In this document: piece by piece, positions 50,690 through 63,640 of the stretch
Numbering within the stretch: position 1 is the first letter of the stretch
Layout of the letters: each line of letters opens with the position of its first letter
Assembly (NCBI RefSeq): GCF_910589235.1
Contig: NC_060976.1
Span: 4,369,253 to 4,433,252 of the forward strand
Origin: Vespa crabro
Lineage: Eukaryota > Arthropoda > Insecta > Hymenoptera > Vespidae
Direction: 5' to 3'
Length of the DNA: 64,000 nt
Made by a program: the position numbers and the translations under genes
Notes under the pieces: generated by a model
What the model was told of the DNA's origin: nothing
Databases searched by the model: none
The model's input: only the letters and a program-made list of their open reading frames with translations

Positions 50690-53600
50690 ACTTATAATAA
50701 TTTTAATATAAAATTCTTGTACTTTAATAAATAATAATTTTAGTCACCTAGTAGTTGGCATAATGTAAAAATAAATACATTTTTTCTAGACCTAGAATAA
50801 TTTTAATTTCATATTACGATACTTAAAAATTTCAATTTTCGGAGTAGCTGCCTCCTGTAACATAAAAATCAATGCCTTTTTCTTCACTTTGACAGTTCGC
50901 GAGTTAGTATACCCTTGTACTACGACCTCTGTATATCATGATTCTCTTTTCTAAACGCCAAAGCTTATAAATTAAAATTTTCGGTAATTTTATAATTATT
51001 TAAACGATTTTTATTGCTCTCGGGATAGAATACAATAATATTTAAAAAATAGTTCATTTATTTACACATTGGAAAGACTGAATCGCGCGCGGGACTTAAA
51101 ATAATTTTAATATAAACTTCTAGAACTTAAAAATTTTAATTTCGAAGCGGTTTTCTCTGGTAATATAAACATAAACGCACTTTTCCTCGACTTTGACAGT
51201 TCGCGACTTAGTTTGCTCTTGCACTCCGACGTGTGCACTTCGTCATTCTCTTTTCTAAACGCTAAAACTTATAAATTAATATTTTCGGTAATTTTATAAT
51301 TATTTATACGGTTTTTATAGAACGCGGGATAGAATAGAGTAATATTTAAACAATAGTTCATTTATTTAAACAATAAAAAGTCTGAATTGCGCGCGGGACT
51401 TAAAATAATTCTAATATAAACTTCTAGTACTTAAAAATTTTAATTTCGGAGCGGTTTTCTCTAGTAATATAAACATAAACGCACTTTTCCTCGACTTTGA
51501 CAGTTCGCGACTTAGTTTGCTCTTGCACTCCGACGTGTGCACTTCGTGATTCTCTTTTCTAAACGCTAATCATTATAAATTAATATTTTCTGTAATTTTA
51601 TAATTATCTATACGAATTTTATAGCACGCGGGATAGAATAGAGTAATATTTAAACAATAGTTCATTTATTTAAACAATAAAAAGACTGAATCGCGCGCGG
51701 GGCTTAAAATAATTTTAATATAAACTTCTAGAACTTAAAAATTTTAATTTCGGAGCGGTTTTCTCTAGTAATATAAACATAAACGCACTTTTCCTCGACT
51801 TTGACAGTTCGTGACTTAGTTTGCTCTTGCACTCCGACGTGTGCACTTCGTGATTCTCTTTTCTAAACGCTAATCATTATAAATTAATATTTTCTGTAAT
51901 TTTATAATTATCTATACGAATTTTATAGCACGCGGGATAGAATAGAGTAATATTTAAACAATAGTTCATTTATTTAAACAATAAAAAGACTGAATCGCGC
52001 CCGGGGCTTAAAATAATTTTAATATAAACTTCTAGAACTTAAAAATTTTAATTTCGGAGCGGTTTTCTCTGGTAATATAAACATAAACGCATTTTTACAT
52101 GACTTTGACTGTTCGCGACTTAGTTTGCTCTTGCACTCCGACGTGTGCACTTCGTGATTCTCTTTTCTAAACGCTAAAGCTTATAAATTAACATTATCGA
52201 TAATTTTATAATTATCTATACGATTTTTATAGCACGCGGGATAGAATAGAGTATTATTTAAACAATAGTTCATTTATTTAAACATTAATAATTCTTATTC
52301 GCTCGCGAGGCTTAAAATAATTTTAATATAAACTTCCAGTACTTAAAAATTTTAATTTCGGAGCGGTTTTCTCTGTTAATATAAACATAAACGCATTTTT
52401 ACATGACTTTGACTGTTCGCGACTTAGTTTGCTCTTGCACTCCGACGTGTGCACTTCGTGATTCTCTTTTCTAAACGCTAAAGCTTATAAATTAACATTA
52501 TCGATAATTTTATAATTATCTATACGATTTTTATAGCACGCGGGATAGAATAGAGTATTATTTAAACAATAGTTCATTTATTTAAACAATAAAAAGTCTG
52601 AATTGCGAGCGGGACTTAAAATAATTTTAATATAAACTTCCAGTACTTAAAAATTTTAATTTCGGAGCGGTTTTCTCTGGTAATATAAACATAAACGCAT
52701 TTTTACATGACTTTGACTGTTCGCGACTTAATCTTCTCTAGCACTCCGACGTGTGCACTTCGTGATTCTATTTTCTAAACGCTAAAGATTAATAATTAAT
52801 ATTTTCGGTAATTTTATAATTATCTATACGATTTTTATAGCACGCGGGATAGAATAGAGTATTATTTAAACAATAGTTCATTTATTTAAACATTAATAAT
52901 TCTTATTCGCTCACGAGGCTTAAAATAATTTTAATATAAACTTCCAGTACTTAAAAATTTTAATTTCGGAGCGGTTTTCTCTGGTAATATAAACATAAAC
53001 GCATTTTTACATGACTTTGACTGTTCGCGACTTAGTTTGCTCTTGCACTCCGACGTGTGCACTTCGTGATTCTATTTTCTAAACGCTAAAGCTTATAAAT
53101 TAACATTATCGACAATTTTATAATTATCTATACGATTTTTATAGCACGCGGGATAGAATAGAGTATTATTTAAACAATAGTTCATTTATTTAAACAATAA
53201 AAAGTCTGAATTGCGAGCGGGACTTAAAATAATTCTAATATAAACTTCTAGTACTTAAAAATTTTAATTTCGGAGCGGTTTTCTCTTGTGACATAAACAT
53301 AAACGCACTTTTTCACGACTTTGACTGATCGCGACTTAGTTTGCTCTTGCACTCCGACGTGTGCACTTCGTGATTCTCTTTTCTAAACGCTAAAGCTTAT
53401 AAATTAACATTATCGACAATTTTATAATTATCTATACGATTTTTATAGCACGCGGGATAGAATAGAGTATTATTTAAACAATAGTTCATTTATTTAAACA
53501 ATAAAAAGTCTGAATTGCGAGCGGGACTTAAAATAATTTTAATATAAACTTCCAGTACTTAAAAATTTTAATTTCGGAGCGGTTTTCTCTGGTAATATAA

Positions 53601-56600
53601 ACATAAACGCATTTTTACATGACTTTGACTGTTCGCGACTTAATCTTCTCTAGCACTCCGACGTGTGCACTTCGTGATTCTATTTTCTAAACGCTAAAGA
53701 TTAATAATTAATATTTTCGGTAATTTTATAATTATCTATACGATTTTTATAGCACGCGGGATAGAATAGAGTATTATTTAAACAATAGTTCATTTATTTA
53801 AACATTAATAATTCTTATTCGCTCACGAGGCTTAAAATAATTTTAATATAAACTTCCAGTACTTAAAAATTTTAATTTCGGAGCGGTTTTCTCTGGTAAT
53901 ATAAACATAAACGCATTTTTACATGACTTTGACTGTTCGCGACTTAGTTTGCTCTTGCACTCCGACGTGTGCACTTCGTGATTCTATTTTCTAAACGCTA
54001 AAGCTTATAAATTAACATTATCGACAATTTTATAATTATCTATACGATTTTTATAGCACGCGGGATAGAATAGAGTATTATTTAAACAATAGTTCATTTA
54101 TTTAAACAATAAAAAGTCTGAATTGCGAGCGGGACTTAAAATAATTCTAATATAAACTTCTAGTACTTAAAAATTTTAATTTCGGAGCGGTTTTCTCTTG
54201 TGACATAAACATAAACGCACTTTTTCACGACTTTGACTGATCGCGACTTAGTTTGCTCTTGCACTCCGACGTGTGCACTTCGTGATTCTCTTTTCTAAAC
54301 GCTAAAGCTTATAAATTAACATTATCGACAATTTTATAATTATCTATACGATTTTTATAGCACGCGGGATAGAATAGAGTATTATTTAAACAATAGTTCA
54401 TTTATTTAAACAATAAAAAGTCTGAATTGCGAGCGGGACTTAAAATAATTTTAATATAAACTTCCAGTACTTAAAAATTTTAATTTCGGAGCGGTTTTCT
54501 CTGGTAATATAAACATAAACGCATTTTTACATGACTTTGACTGTTCGCGACTTAATCTTCTCTAGCACTCCGACGTGTGCACTTCGTGATTCTATTTTCT
54601 AAACGCTAAAGATTAATAATTAATATTTTCGGTAATTTTATAATTATCTATACGATTTTTATAGCACGCGGGATAGAATAGAGTATTATTTAAACAATAG
54701 TTCATTTATTTAAACATTAATAATTCTTATTCGCTCACGAGGCTTAAAATAATTTTAATATAAACTTCCAGTACTTAAAAATTTTAATTTCGGAGCGGTT
54801 TTCTCTGGTAATATAAACATAAACGCATTTTTACATGACTTTGACTGTTCGCGACTTAGTTTGCTCTTGCACTCCGACGTGTGCACTTCGTGATTCTATT
54901 TTCTAAACGCTAAAGCTTATAAATTAACATTATCGACAATTTTATAATTATCTATACGATTTTTATAGCACGCGGGATAGAATAGAGTATTATTTAAACA
55001 ATAGTTCATTTATTTAAACAATAAAAAGTCTGAATTGCGAGCGGGACTTAAAATAATTCTAATATAAACTTCTAGTACTTAAAAATTTTAATTTCGGAGC
55101 GGTTTTCTCTTGTGACATAAACATAAACGCACTTTTTCACGACTTTGACTGATCGCGACTTAGTTTGCTCTTGCACTCCGACGTGTGCACTTCGTGATTC
55201 TCTTTTCTAAACGCTAAAGCTTATAAATTAACATTATCGACAATTTTATAATTATCTATACGATTTTTATAGCACGCGGGATAGAATAGAGTATTATTTA
55301 AACAATAGTTCATTTATTTAAACATTAATAATTCTTATTCGCTCGCGAGGCTTAAAATAATTTTAATATAAACTTCCAGTACTTAAAAATTTTAATTTCG
55401 GAGCGGTTTTCTCTGTTAATATAAACATAAACGCATTTTTACATGACTTTGACTGTTCGCGACTTAGTTTGCTCTTGCACTCCGACGTGTGCACTTCGTG
55501 ATTCTCTTTTCTAAACGCTAAAGCTTATAAATTAACATTATCGACAATTTTATAATTATCTATACGATTTTTATAGCACGCGGGATAGAATAGAGTATTA
55601 TTTAAACAATAGTTCACTTATTTAAACATTAATAATTCTTATTCGCTCGCGAGGCTTAAAATAATTTTAATATAAACTTCCAGTACTTAAAAATTTTAAT
55701 TTCGTAGCGGTTTTCTCTGGTAATATAAACATAAACGCATTTTTACACTACTTTGACAATTCGCGACTTAGTCTTCTCTAGCACTCCGGTGTGTTCACTT
55801 CGTGCTTCTCTTTTCTAAACGCTAATGCTTATTAATTAACATTATCGATAATTTTATCATTATCTATACGATTTTTATAGCACGCGGGATAGAATAGAGT
55901 ATTATTTAAACAATAGTTCATTTATTTAAACAATAAAAAGTAGGAATTGCGAGCGGGACTTAAAATAATTTTAATATAAACTTCCAGTACTTAAAAATTT
56001 TAATTTCGGAGCGGTTTTCTCTGGTAATATAAACATAAACGCATTTTTACATGACTTTGACTGTTCGCGACTTAATCTTCTCTAGCACTCCGACGTGTGC
56101 ACTTCGTGATTCTATTTTCTAAACGCTAAAGATTAATAATTAATATTTTCGGTAATTTTATAATTATCTATACGATTTTTATAGCACGCGGGATAGAATA
56201 GAGTATTATTTAAACAATAGTTCATTTATTTAAACATTAATAATTCTTATTCGCTCACGAGGCTTAAAATAATTTTAATATAAACTTCCAGTACTTAAAA
56301 ATTTTAATTTCGGAGCGGTTTTCTCTGGTAATATAAACATAAACGCATTTTTACATGACTTTGACTGTTCGCGACTTAGTTTGCTCTTGCACTCCGACGT
56401 GTGCACTTCGTGATTCTATTTTCTAAACGCTAAAGCTTATAAATTAACATTATCGACAATTTTATAATTATCTATACGATTTTTATAGCACGCGGGATAG
56501 AATAGAGTATTATTTAAACAATAGTTCATTTATTTAAACAATAAAAAGTCTGAATTGCGAGCGGGACTTAAAATAATTCTAATATAAATTTCTAGTACTT

Positions 56601-59600
56601 AAAAATTTTAATTTCGGAGCGGTTTTCTCTTGTGACATAAACATAAACGCACTTTTTCACGACTTTGACTGATCGCGACTTAGTTTGCTCTTGCACTCCG
56701 ACGTGTGCACTTCGTGATTCTCTTTTCTAAACGCTAAAGCTTATAAATTAACATTATCGATAATTTTATAATTATCTATACGATTTTTATAGCGCGCGGG
56801 ATAGAATAGAGTATTATTTAAACAATAGTTCATTTATTTAAACATTAATAATTCTTATTCGCTCGCGAGGCTTAAAATAATATTAATATAAACTTCCAGT
56901 ACTTAAAAATTTTAATTTCGGAGCGGTTTTCTCTGTTAATATAAACATAAACGCATTTTTACATGACTTTGACTGTTCGCGACTTAGTTTGCTCTTGCAC
57001 TCCGACGTGTGCACTTCGTGATTCTCTTTTCTAAACGCTAAAGCTTATAAATTAACATTATCGACAATTTTATAATTATCTATACGATTTTTATAGCACG
57101 CGGGATAGAATAGAGTATTATTTAAACAATAGTTCATTTATTTAAACATTAATAATTCTTATTCGCTCGCGAGGCTTAAAATAATTTTAATATAAACTTC
57201 CAGTACTTAAAAATTTTAATTTCGTAGCGGTTTTCTCTGGTAATATAAACATAAACGCATTTTTACACTACTTTGACAATTCGCGACTTAGTCTTCTCTA
57301 GCACTCCGGTGTGTTCACTTCGTGCTTCTCTTTTCTAAACGCTAATGCTTATTAATTAACATTATCGATAATTTTATCATTATCTATACGATTTTTATAG
57401 CACGCGGGATAGAATAGAGTATTATTTAAACAATAGTTCATTTATTTAAACAATAAAAATCCTGAATCGCGCGCGTGACTTAAAATAATTTTAATATAAA
57501 CTTCTAGTACTCAAAAATTTTAATTTCGGAGCGGTTTTCTCTTGTTACATAAACATAAACACACTTTTTCATGACTTTGACAGTTCGCGACTTAGTTTGC
57601 TCTTGCACTCCGACGTGTGCACTTCGTGATTCTCTTTTCTAAACGCTAAAGCTTATTAATTAACATTATCGATACTTTTATAATTATCTATACGGTTTTT
57701 ATAGCACGCGGGATTGAATAGAGTAATATCTAAACAATAGTTCATTTATTTAAATAATAAAAATTCTGAATCGCACGCGGGACTTAAAATAATTCTAATA
57801 TAAACTTCTAGTACTCAAAAATTTTAATTTCGGAGCGGTTTTCTCTTGTGACATAAACATAAACGCACTTTTTCATGACTTTGACAGTTCGCGACTTAGT
57901 TTGCTCTTGCACTCCGACGTGTGCACTTCGTGATTCTCTTTTCTAAACGCTAAAGCTTATTAATTAACATTATCGATAATTTTATAATTATCTATACGAT
58001 TTTTGTAGCACGCGGGATAGAATAGAGTATTATTTAAACAATAGTTCATTTATTTAAACAATAAAAAGTCTGAATTGCGAGCGGGACTTAAAATAATTCT
58101 AATATAAACTTCTAGTACTTAAAAATTTTAATTTCGGAGCGGTTTTCTCTTGTGACATAAACATAAACGCACTTTTTCACGACTTTGACTGATCGCGACT
58201 TAGTTTGCTCTTGCACTCCGACGTGTGCACTTCGTGATTCTCTTTTCTAAACGCTAAAGCTTATAAATTAACATTATCGACAATTTTATAATTATCTATA
58301 CGATTTTTATAGCACGCGGGAGAGAATAGAGTATTATTTAAACAATAGTTCATTTATTTAAACATTAATAATTCTTATTCGCTCGCGAGGCTTAAAATAA
58401 TTTTAATATAAACTTCCAGTACTTAAAAATTTTAATTTCGGAGCGGTTTTCTCTGTTAATATAAACATAAACGCATTTTTACATGACTTTGACTGTTCGC
58501 GACTTAGTTTGCTCTTGCACTCCGACGTGTGCACTTCGTGATTCTCTTTTCTAAACGCTAAAGCTTATTAATTAACATTATCGATAATTTTATAATTATC
58601 TATACGATTTTTGTAGCACGCGGGATAGAATAGAGTATTATTTAAACAATAGTTCATTTATTTAAACAATAAAAATTCTGAATCGCTCGCGAGGCTTAAA
58701 ATAATTTTAATATTAACTTCCATTACTTAAAAATTTTAATTTCGTAGCGGTTTTCTCTGGTAATATAAACATAAACGCATTTTTACACGACTTTGACAAT
58801 TCGCGACTTAGTCTTCTCTAGCACTCCGGTGTGTTCACTTCGTGCTTCTCTTTTCTAAACGCTAATGCTTATTAATTAACATTATCGATAATTTTATCAT
58901 TATCTATACGATTTTTATAGCACGCGGGATAGAATAGAGTATTATTTAAACAATAGTTCATTTATTTAAACAATAAAAATCCTGAATCGCGCGCGTGACT
59001 TAAAATAATTTTAATATAAACTTCTAGTACTCAAAAATTTTAATTTCGGAGCGGTTTTCTCTTGTGACATAAACATAAACGCACTTTTTCACGACTTTGA
59101 CAGTTCGCGACTTAGTTTGCTCTTGCACTCCGACGTGTGCACTTCGTGATTCTCTTTTCTAAACGCTAAAGCTTATAAATTAACATTATCGATAATTTTA
59201 TAATTATCTATACGATTTTTATAGCGCGCGGGATAGAATAGAGTATTATTTAAACAATAGTTCATTTATTTAAACATTAATAATTCTTATTCGCTCGCGA
59301 GGCTTAAAATAATTTTAATATAAACTTCCAGTACTTAAAAATTTTAATTTCGGAGCGGTTTTCTCTGGTAATATAAACATAAACGCATTTTTACATGACT
59401 TTGACTGTTCGCGACTTAATCTTCTCTAGCACTCCGACGTGTGCACTTCGTGATTCTATTTTCTAAACGCTAAAGATTAATAATTAATATTTTCGGTAAT
59501 TTTATAATTATCTATACGATTTTTATAGCACGCGGGATAGAATAGAGTATTATTTATACAATAGTTCATTTATTTAAATATTGAATAGTCTGAATCGCGC

Positions 59601-59740
59601 GCGGGACTAAAAATAATTTTAATATAAACTTCTATTACTTTTAAAATTTTATTTCGGATTAGTTGCCTAATATTTAAACAATAGTACATTTATTTAAACA
59701 TTGAATATTCGAAATCCCGATTACTGAATCATTTCTCCTT
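50690..59740. repeat. 304-bp satellite array with higher-order structure, at least 29 monomers
   Basis: The marker GTGTGCACTT (or its variant) recurs at exactly 304-bp steps from 51231 to 59439 (28 positions). A degenerate first copy stands in register at 50927. Each monomer carries TTAAAATAATTTTAATATAA, TTCGGAGCGGTTTTCTCT, ACTTTGAC, a TCGCGACTTA block, TTTTCTAAACGCTAA and CACGCGGGATAGAATAGAGT. Distinct variants recur in fixed order: one trimer (912 bp) occurs three times at 52751, 53663 and 54575, and a five-monomer unit (1520 bp) follows. Edges are degenerate, with partial units at 50690-50790 and 59600-59740. There is no long open frame; 304 is not a multiple of 3. Function unknown; centromeric or pericentromeric satellite is the natural hypothesis. 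Confidence 0.95.
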
Positions 59741-62020
59741 TGTCTTTTGACCTGTACGCATCTAAAATGTCTCAGTGTGTCTTCACTGCATGTATCAACG
59801 AATCTTAAGGTAAATATATTTTTATATCTTACATTTCTTCAATAATTTATACTGTTTCTTATTATAACCATGATATTATTAATTTTGTTTTTATTTTGTT
59901 TTTTCAGTACGTCATTGCAATCGCTCGGGAACCAACGATGTTATCTTGTATTGCTTAAATATGAATATAGCAAAGTAGAAGCAGTGTTTGTTCGTTCGCG
60001 TTTCGCGATTTAAAAAGCAAAAGTTTTTGCAACGTCTGCGTGCAATGCAGTCGTTAGAGTCAGTGTTTGTTCGCAACTTTATTAATTTTTTAACAGTCGC
60101 ATAGGCTGTATTTATAAAGTCAGTAGAGTTTCGCGAATTAAATTCAGTGACCGTTCGTTAAAAAATAACTATCGCGATGTAGAGTCAGTGCATCATTGAA
60201 GATATTCTTGATGAACTTTGATGTCGACCTACCTAGTTTTCAACCACATACGGATCGTCCCTTCTCAATTTCGACCTGAACGAGTGTTTTGGAGCCATCG
60301 CAGAACTTCTTAAGTAGTGAGTGAATTTTTAAGTCCCTCCAATCACTCAATCATGTCGAGGACGAAAGGTCCGAATCGGCACGGGTGATTGGTTGTAATT
60401 AATTAGTAGAAGAGCATTGAGTGACCACGAGTAAATTTCTTCGGAGATTTACTCGTGAATGGTTTCTTAGTTTTTCATTTATTTATTAGATTAGGATAGG
60501 GTCTTCTTGCTCAAACGCGTTTATAATTATTTGAGATTTTGAATATTTTAATACATTTTTAAATATTTTACTCGCGCGGAAATATGTAAAGAATCGATAT
60601 TCATACGTTCTAATAAAGAACGAGTAAGAAGACACTCGCGATGGATAGTCTCTGGATTACAAACGAAACTATGGATGATTTTATTACAATAATTAAAATA
60701 TTCGTTTGTAAGAAGGAACGTCCAAGGGTTTGCTTTATATTTTTAAATAATTATTAATTAAATATTTAATCGATTTAAATTGATACAAAGAAGTCTCGAT
60801 AGAGTCATTGGTTTTGAAAGAGAAAAATCGAGTAGAATGATTGCTAAAAAACAAAGAGACGTAGTCCGTAAGCCTAGATGATAAATTAATTATTTTTTAG
60901 CTCAGGATTTTCAGCAATTAATATACTATTATCTAATTTCTAATTTTTTTATAATTAATATCTAATTTCTCCCACTCTGCGAAAAAGTATCTTTCGAAAG
61001 GATAATAATAAGTTTTCAGATTCGTTATGGTTGTATTAGGGTTTTCTTTCATATCTTAGAATTTGGAATCAAATTTTGTCGTTACAGTTTTAGAGTGATA
61101 ATCGATTAGGTTGAGGCACGAAGCAAAGAAGAGGCTATATGCCGAAGATAACATATGGCTCAAGAAGACAACTATTAGGCTATTGAGTTATTTTCGAAGG
61201 TTCACTAGGAACTTTCGAGAATGGCTCTTAGTTTTACCATGTTAATATTTTAATTTTACCATGTTGTCACTCAAAATGCTCTTATGGTGATGGGTGTAGG
61301 GGTGTAAATTTAAAAAACTGAGACGAAGTAACTTTCCGTAAATAATATTCCCACATTGCCACGCGTACGCGAATAGGATTATTTCATATTTTATGCCTTT
61401 TTAATATTAAACTGTTTTTTAAAACTTGATTGAATTTATGATTTTAGTTTAATAAAATCAAATTTTACGTTAAAGTCGATTGATAAATTTAGCACATTTT
61501 TTCTTTTCTAAAGTTCAATTAAATTCATAATTTTATTTTAATAAAATCGAGTTCTATATTAAAATCACATATCTATGAAATGTAAAAGTAATATAATATT
61601 TCTTTAGATCAGTATTCAGAATTTTTCATTCTTTTTTCATTAATATTTTTTTTTTCTTACCTATTAAGTTTAATTAAATTAAATTCAAAATTTTATCGTT
61701 CGTATAATTAATTTATATATATATTAATTCTTTTTTCTTTCCTTATTTCTTTTCAGCTAGGCCTGGGTCGTGGGATCGCGAACACGTGAGGGAATAATTA
61801 ATTAATATTTAAACAATAGGATATTCTTAGCAACGTTATAGAGAACATGTACATATATTATTATATATTATCGATTAATAAATATAATATTTCTTTCAGA
61901 GAGAATAATATTTATTTATATCTGTGTTCAGAATATTTCATTTCTTTTTAATTAATCTTTTACTTTTCTTATGTTTAATCAAATTAAATTCAGCATTTTA
62001 TCGTTCGTATAAATACTGTC
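59741..62020. other. AT-rich non-coding DNA beyond the satellite
   Basis: No protein gene was recognised. Splice-like signals are present (AAG|GTAAAT near 59811, TTTTTTCAG near 59906, CTTTTCAG near 61757), so a spliced non-coding transcript is conceivable. A phrase GTCAGTGTTTGTTCG or close variant recurs near 59978-60010 and 60058-60075. A long hairpin lies at 60426-60457. Confidence 0.4.
60426..60457. other. Perfect 14-bp hairpin with TTCG tetraloop
   Basis: The arms CACGAGTAAATTTC and GAGATTTACTCGTG pair over 14 positions (one T-G) around the loop TTCG. In RNA this is the unusually stable C(UUCG)G cap. It lies within the non-coding DNA after the satellite, with no terminator or gene context that explains it. 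Confidence 0.7.
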
Positions 62021-62024
62021 ATTT

Positions 62025-62500
62025 CTATTTTTTCTTATTTACCGTCATTAATTATCCTCTATATATATCTCGGCTGGAACTCATGGGTGTGTACCTCTGT
62101 GTGGGTTGCTGTCTCAGAATCTTATAGAGCTGCTTCTCTTTTCTTCTCTTTCTGCGGCTCTCTTTTTTATTTCATATTTCTCATTTTTATTTACTATTAT
62201 TAATTATGATTTATAAGTCTCGGGTGGGACCCATGGGAGGGGCCAATGGGTGTGGGCCTCTGTGCGGGTTGCTCTCTCAGCATCTTATAGAGATGCTTCT
62301 TTTTTCTTCTGTTTCTGGGGCACTCTTTCCTATTTCATATTTTTCATTCTTATTTACTATTATTAATTATGATTTATTAGTCTCGGGTGGGACTCATGGG
62401 ATGGGGACATGGGTGTGGGCCTCTGTGCGGGTTGTTGTCTCAGCATCGTGTAGAGCAACTTCTATTTTCTTATCTTTCTGCAGCTAACTTTTCTATCTAA
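62025..62500. repeat. Tandem triplication, unit about 163 bp
   Basis: The phrase CCTCTGTGTGGGTTGCT or its variant CCTCTGTGCGGGTTG recurs at about 62094, 62257 and 62420 (spacing 163). Each is preceded by CTCGG-TGG-AC and CATGGG, and followed by CTCAG-ATC and a TAGAG hairpin-like tail. TTACTATTATTAATTATGAT separates copies 2 and 3. The short open frames here are by-products. Confidence 0.85.
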
Positions 62501-62509
62501 TATTTCTCT

Positions 62510-62562
62510 TCTTTAATTATGTTTTTAATTATGTTTTTAATTATGTTTTTAATTATGTTATT
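62510..62562. repeat. Short 12-bp tandem repeat
   Basis: Four copies of a TTAATTATGTTT unit, with more degenerate ATTATGTT motifs continuing to about 62640. Confidence 0.85.
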
Positions 62563-62959
62563 AATATGTCATTTCTTTTTATTATGTCTTCTTAGAATTT
62601 AATTATGTTATTTCCTTTTAATTATGTTTTTATGTTTTTAGGTTTGTTATTAATATATTTTTATTAATTTTAATTTTTAAGCATTAGGTAGGACCCATGA
62701 AATGAATGGTTCTTTCACCATTATTATGTTTTATTTTATATATTCTTTTCTTTTTCTTATTTTCCTCTTAACTTCTTTTTTTCCAGGATAGAGATTCACC
62801 TGCGGTCGGATGCGTCATCCTAGCATGACATGGATTCATCATCGATTTTTACGCGCGAATACGGGCAGGATAGGAGAACACTCGCACGCTTGTCGGCAAG
62901 CACAGGCGTGGGTGTTTGCGGGCGCGACTAAATTTCGTTTGATTGTTCGAATCGAAAAC

Positions 62960-63640
62960 GCGAATTTAGAGTAGAGTCACCGTTTTTCTAACACTCACGT
63001 GAATGAACGCGGGCGCGACTTAAAAGTCCTACCGGGGACTTCGTTTAAATTTGCTCGAATATTCGATTAGATTACCTCGCGAACGCGTTTTTTTTAGAGT
63101 AGAGTCACCGTTTTCCGAACACTTGCGTGGGTGTCCGGGCGCGATTAAAAGTCCTATCATGGACTTCGTTTTAGTGTTGAAATTCGGGGTGCGCGAACGG
63201 TTTACCTTGTAGTGCTGTACATAGCTAGCTGATGTTATGATAATCCTCATATTTGGTAGCGGGGCGGAAATCCCGACAAATATCATGGAAAGTCTAAATA
63301 TCGGTTAGCATATGTCACTTTGGATTTCAACTTAGAGTCACCGTTATTATCTAACACTCACGTGAGTGTTCGCGTGCGCGATTAAAAGTCCTACCGGGGA
63401 CTTCGTTTTGTTTCCTCGAATATTCGATTAGTTTATTTAGAGTAGAGTCACCGTTTTTCGAACAATTGCGTGGGTGCCCGGGCGCGATTAAAAGTCCTAT
63501 CATGGACTTCGTTGTAATGTTGAAATTCGGGGTGCGCTTCGGATTTCAACTTAGAGTCACCGTTTTTCTAACACTCACGTGAATGTTCGCTTGCGCGATT
63601 CAAAGTCCTACCGGGGACTTTGTTTTATTTCTTCGACATT
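62960..63640. repeat. Alternating A/B tandem repeat built on GAGTCACCGTT
   Basis: GAGTCACCG (or GAGTCACCGTT) occurs at 62974, 63102, 63334, 63445, 63554 and again at 63937. Units alternate between type A (ACACTCACGTG, then TCCTACCGGGGACTTCG) and type B (GTGGGTGTCCGGGCGC or similar, then TCCTATCATGGACTTCG, then TTGAAATTCGGGGTGCGC). Units are about 110-130 bp, giving an A/B dimer of about 220 bp, except where a 123-bp insert (63195-63317) expands one copy. Locally CpG-rich, in contrast to the AT-rich neighbours. Confidence 0.85.

Noticed and set aside
50690..59740. CRISPR-like or coding repeat array
   Set aside because: The repeats are contiguous 304-bp monomers without spacers in a eukaryotic genome, and stop codons break every frame.
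63029..63286. 85-codon minus-strand frame in the A/B repeat
   Set aside because: It crosses repeat units and the 123-bp insert; there is no family resemblance.
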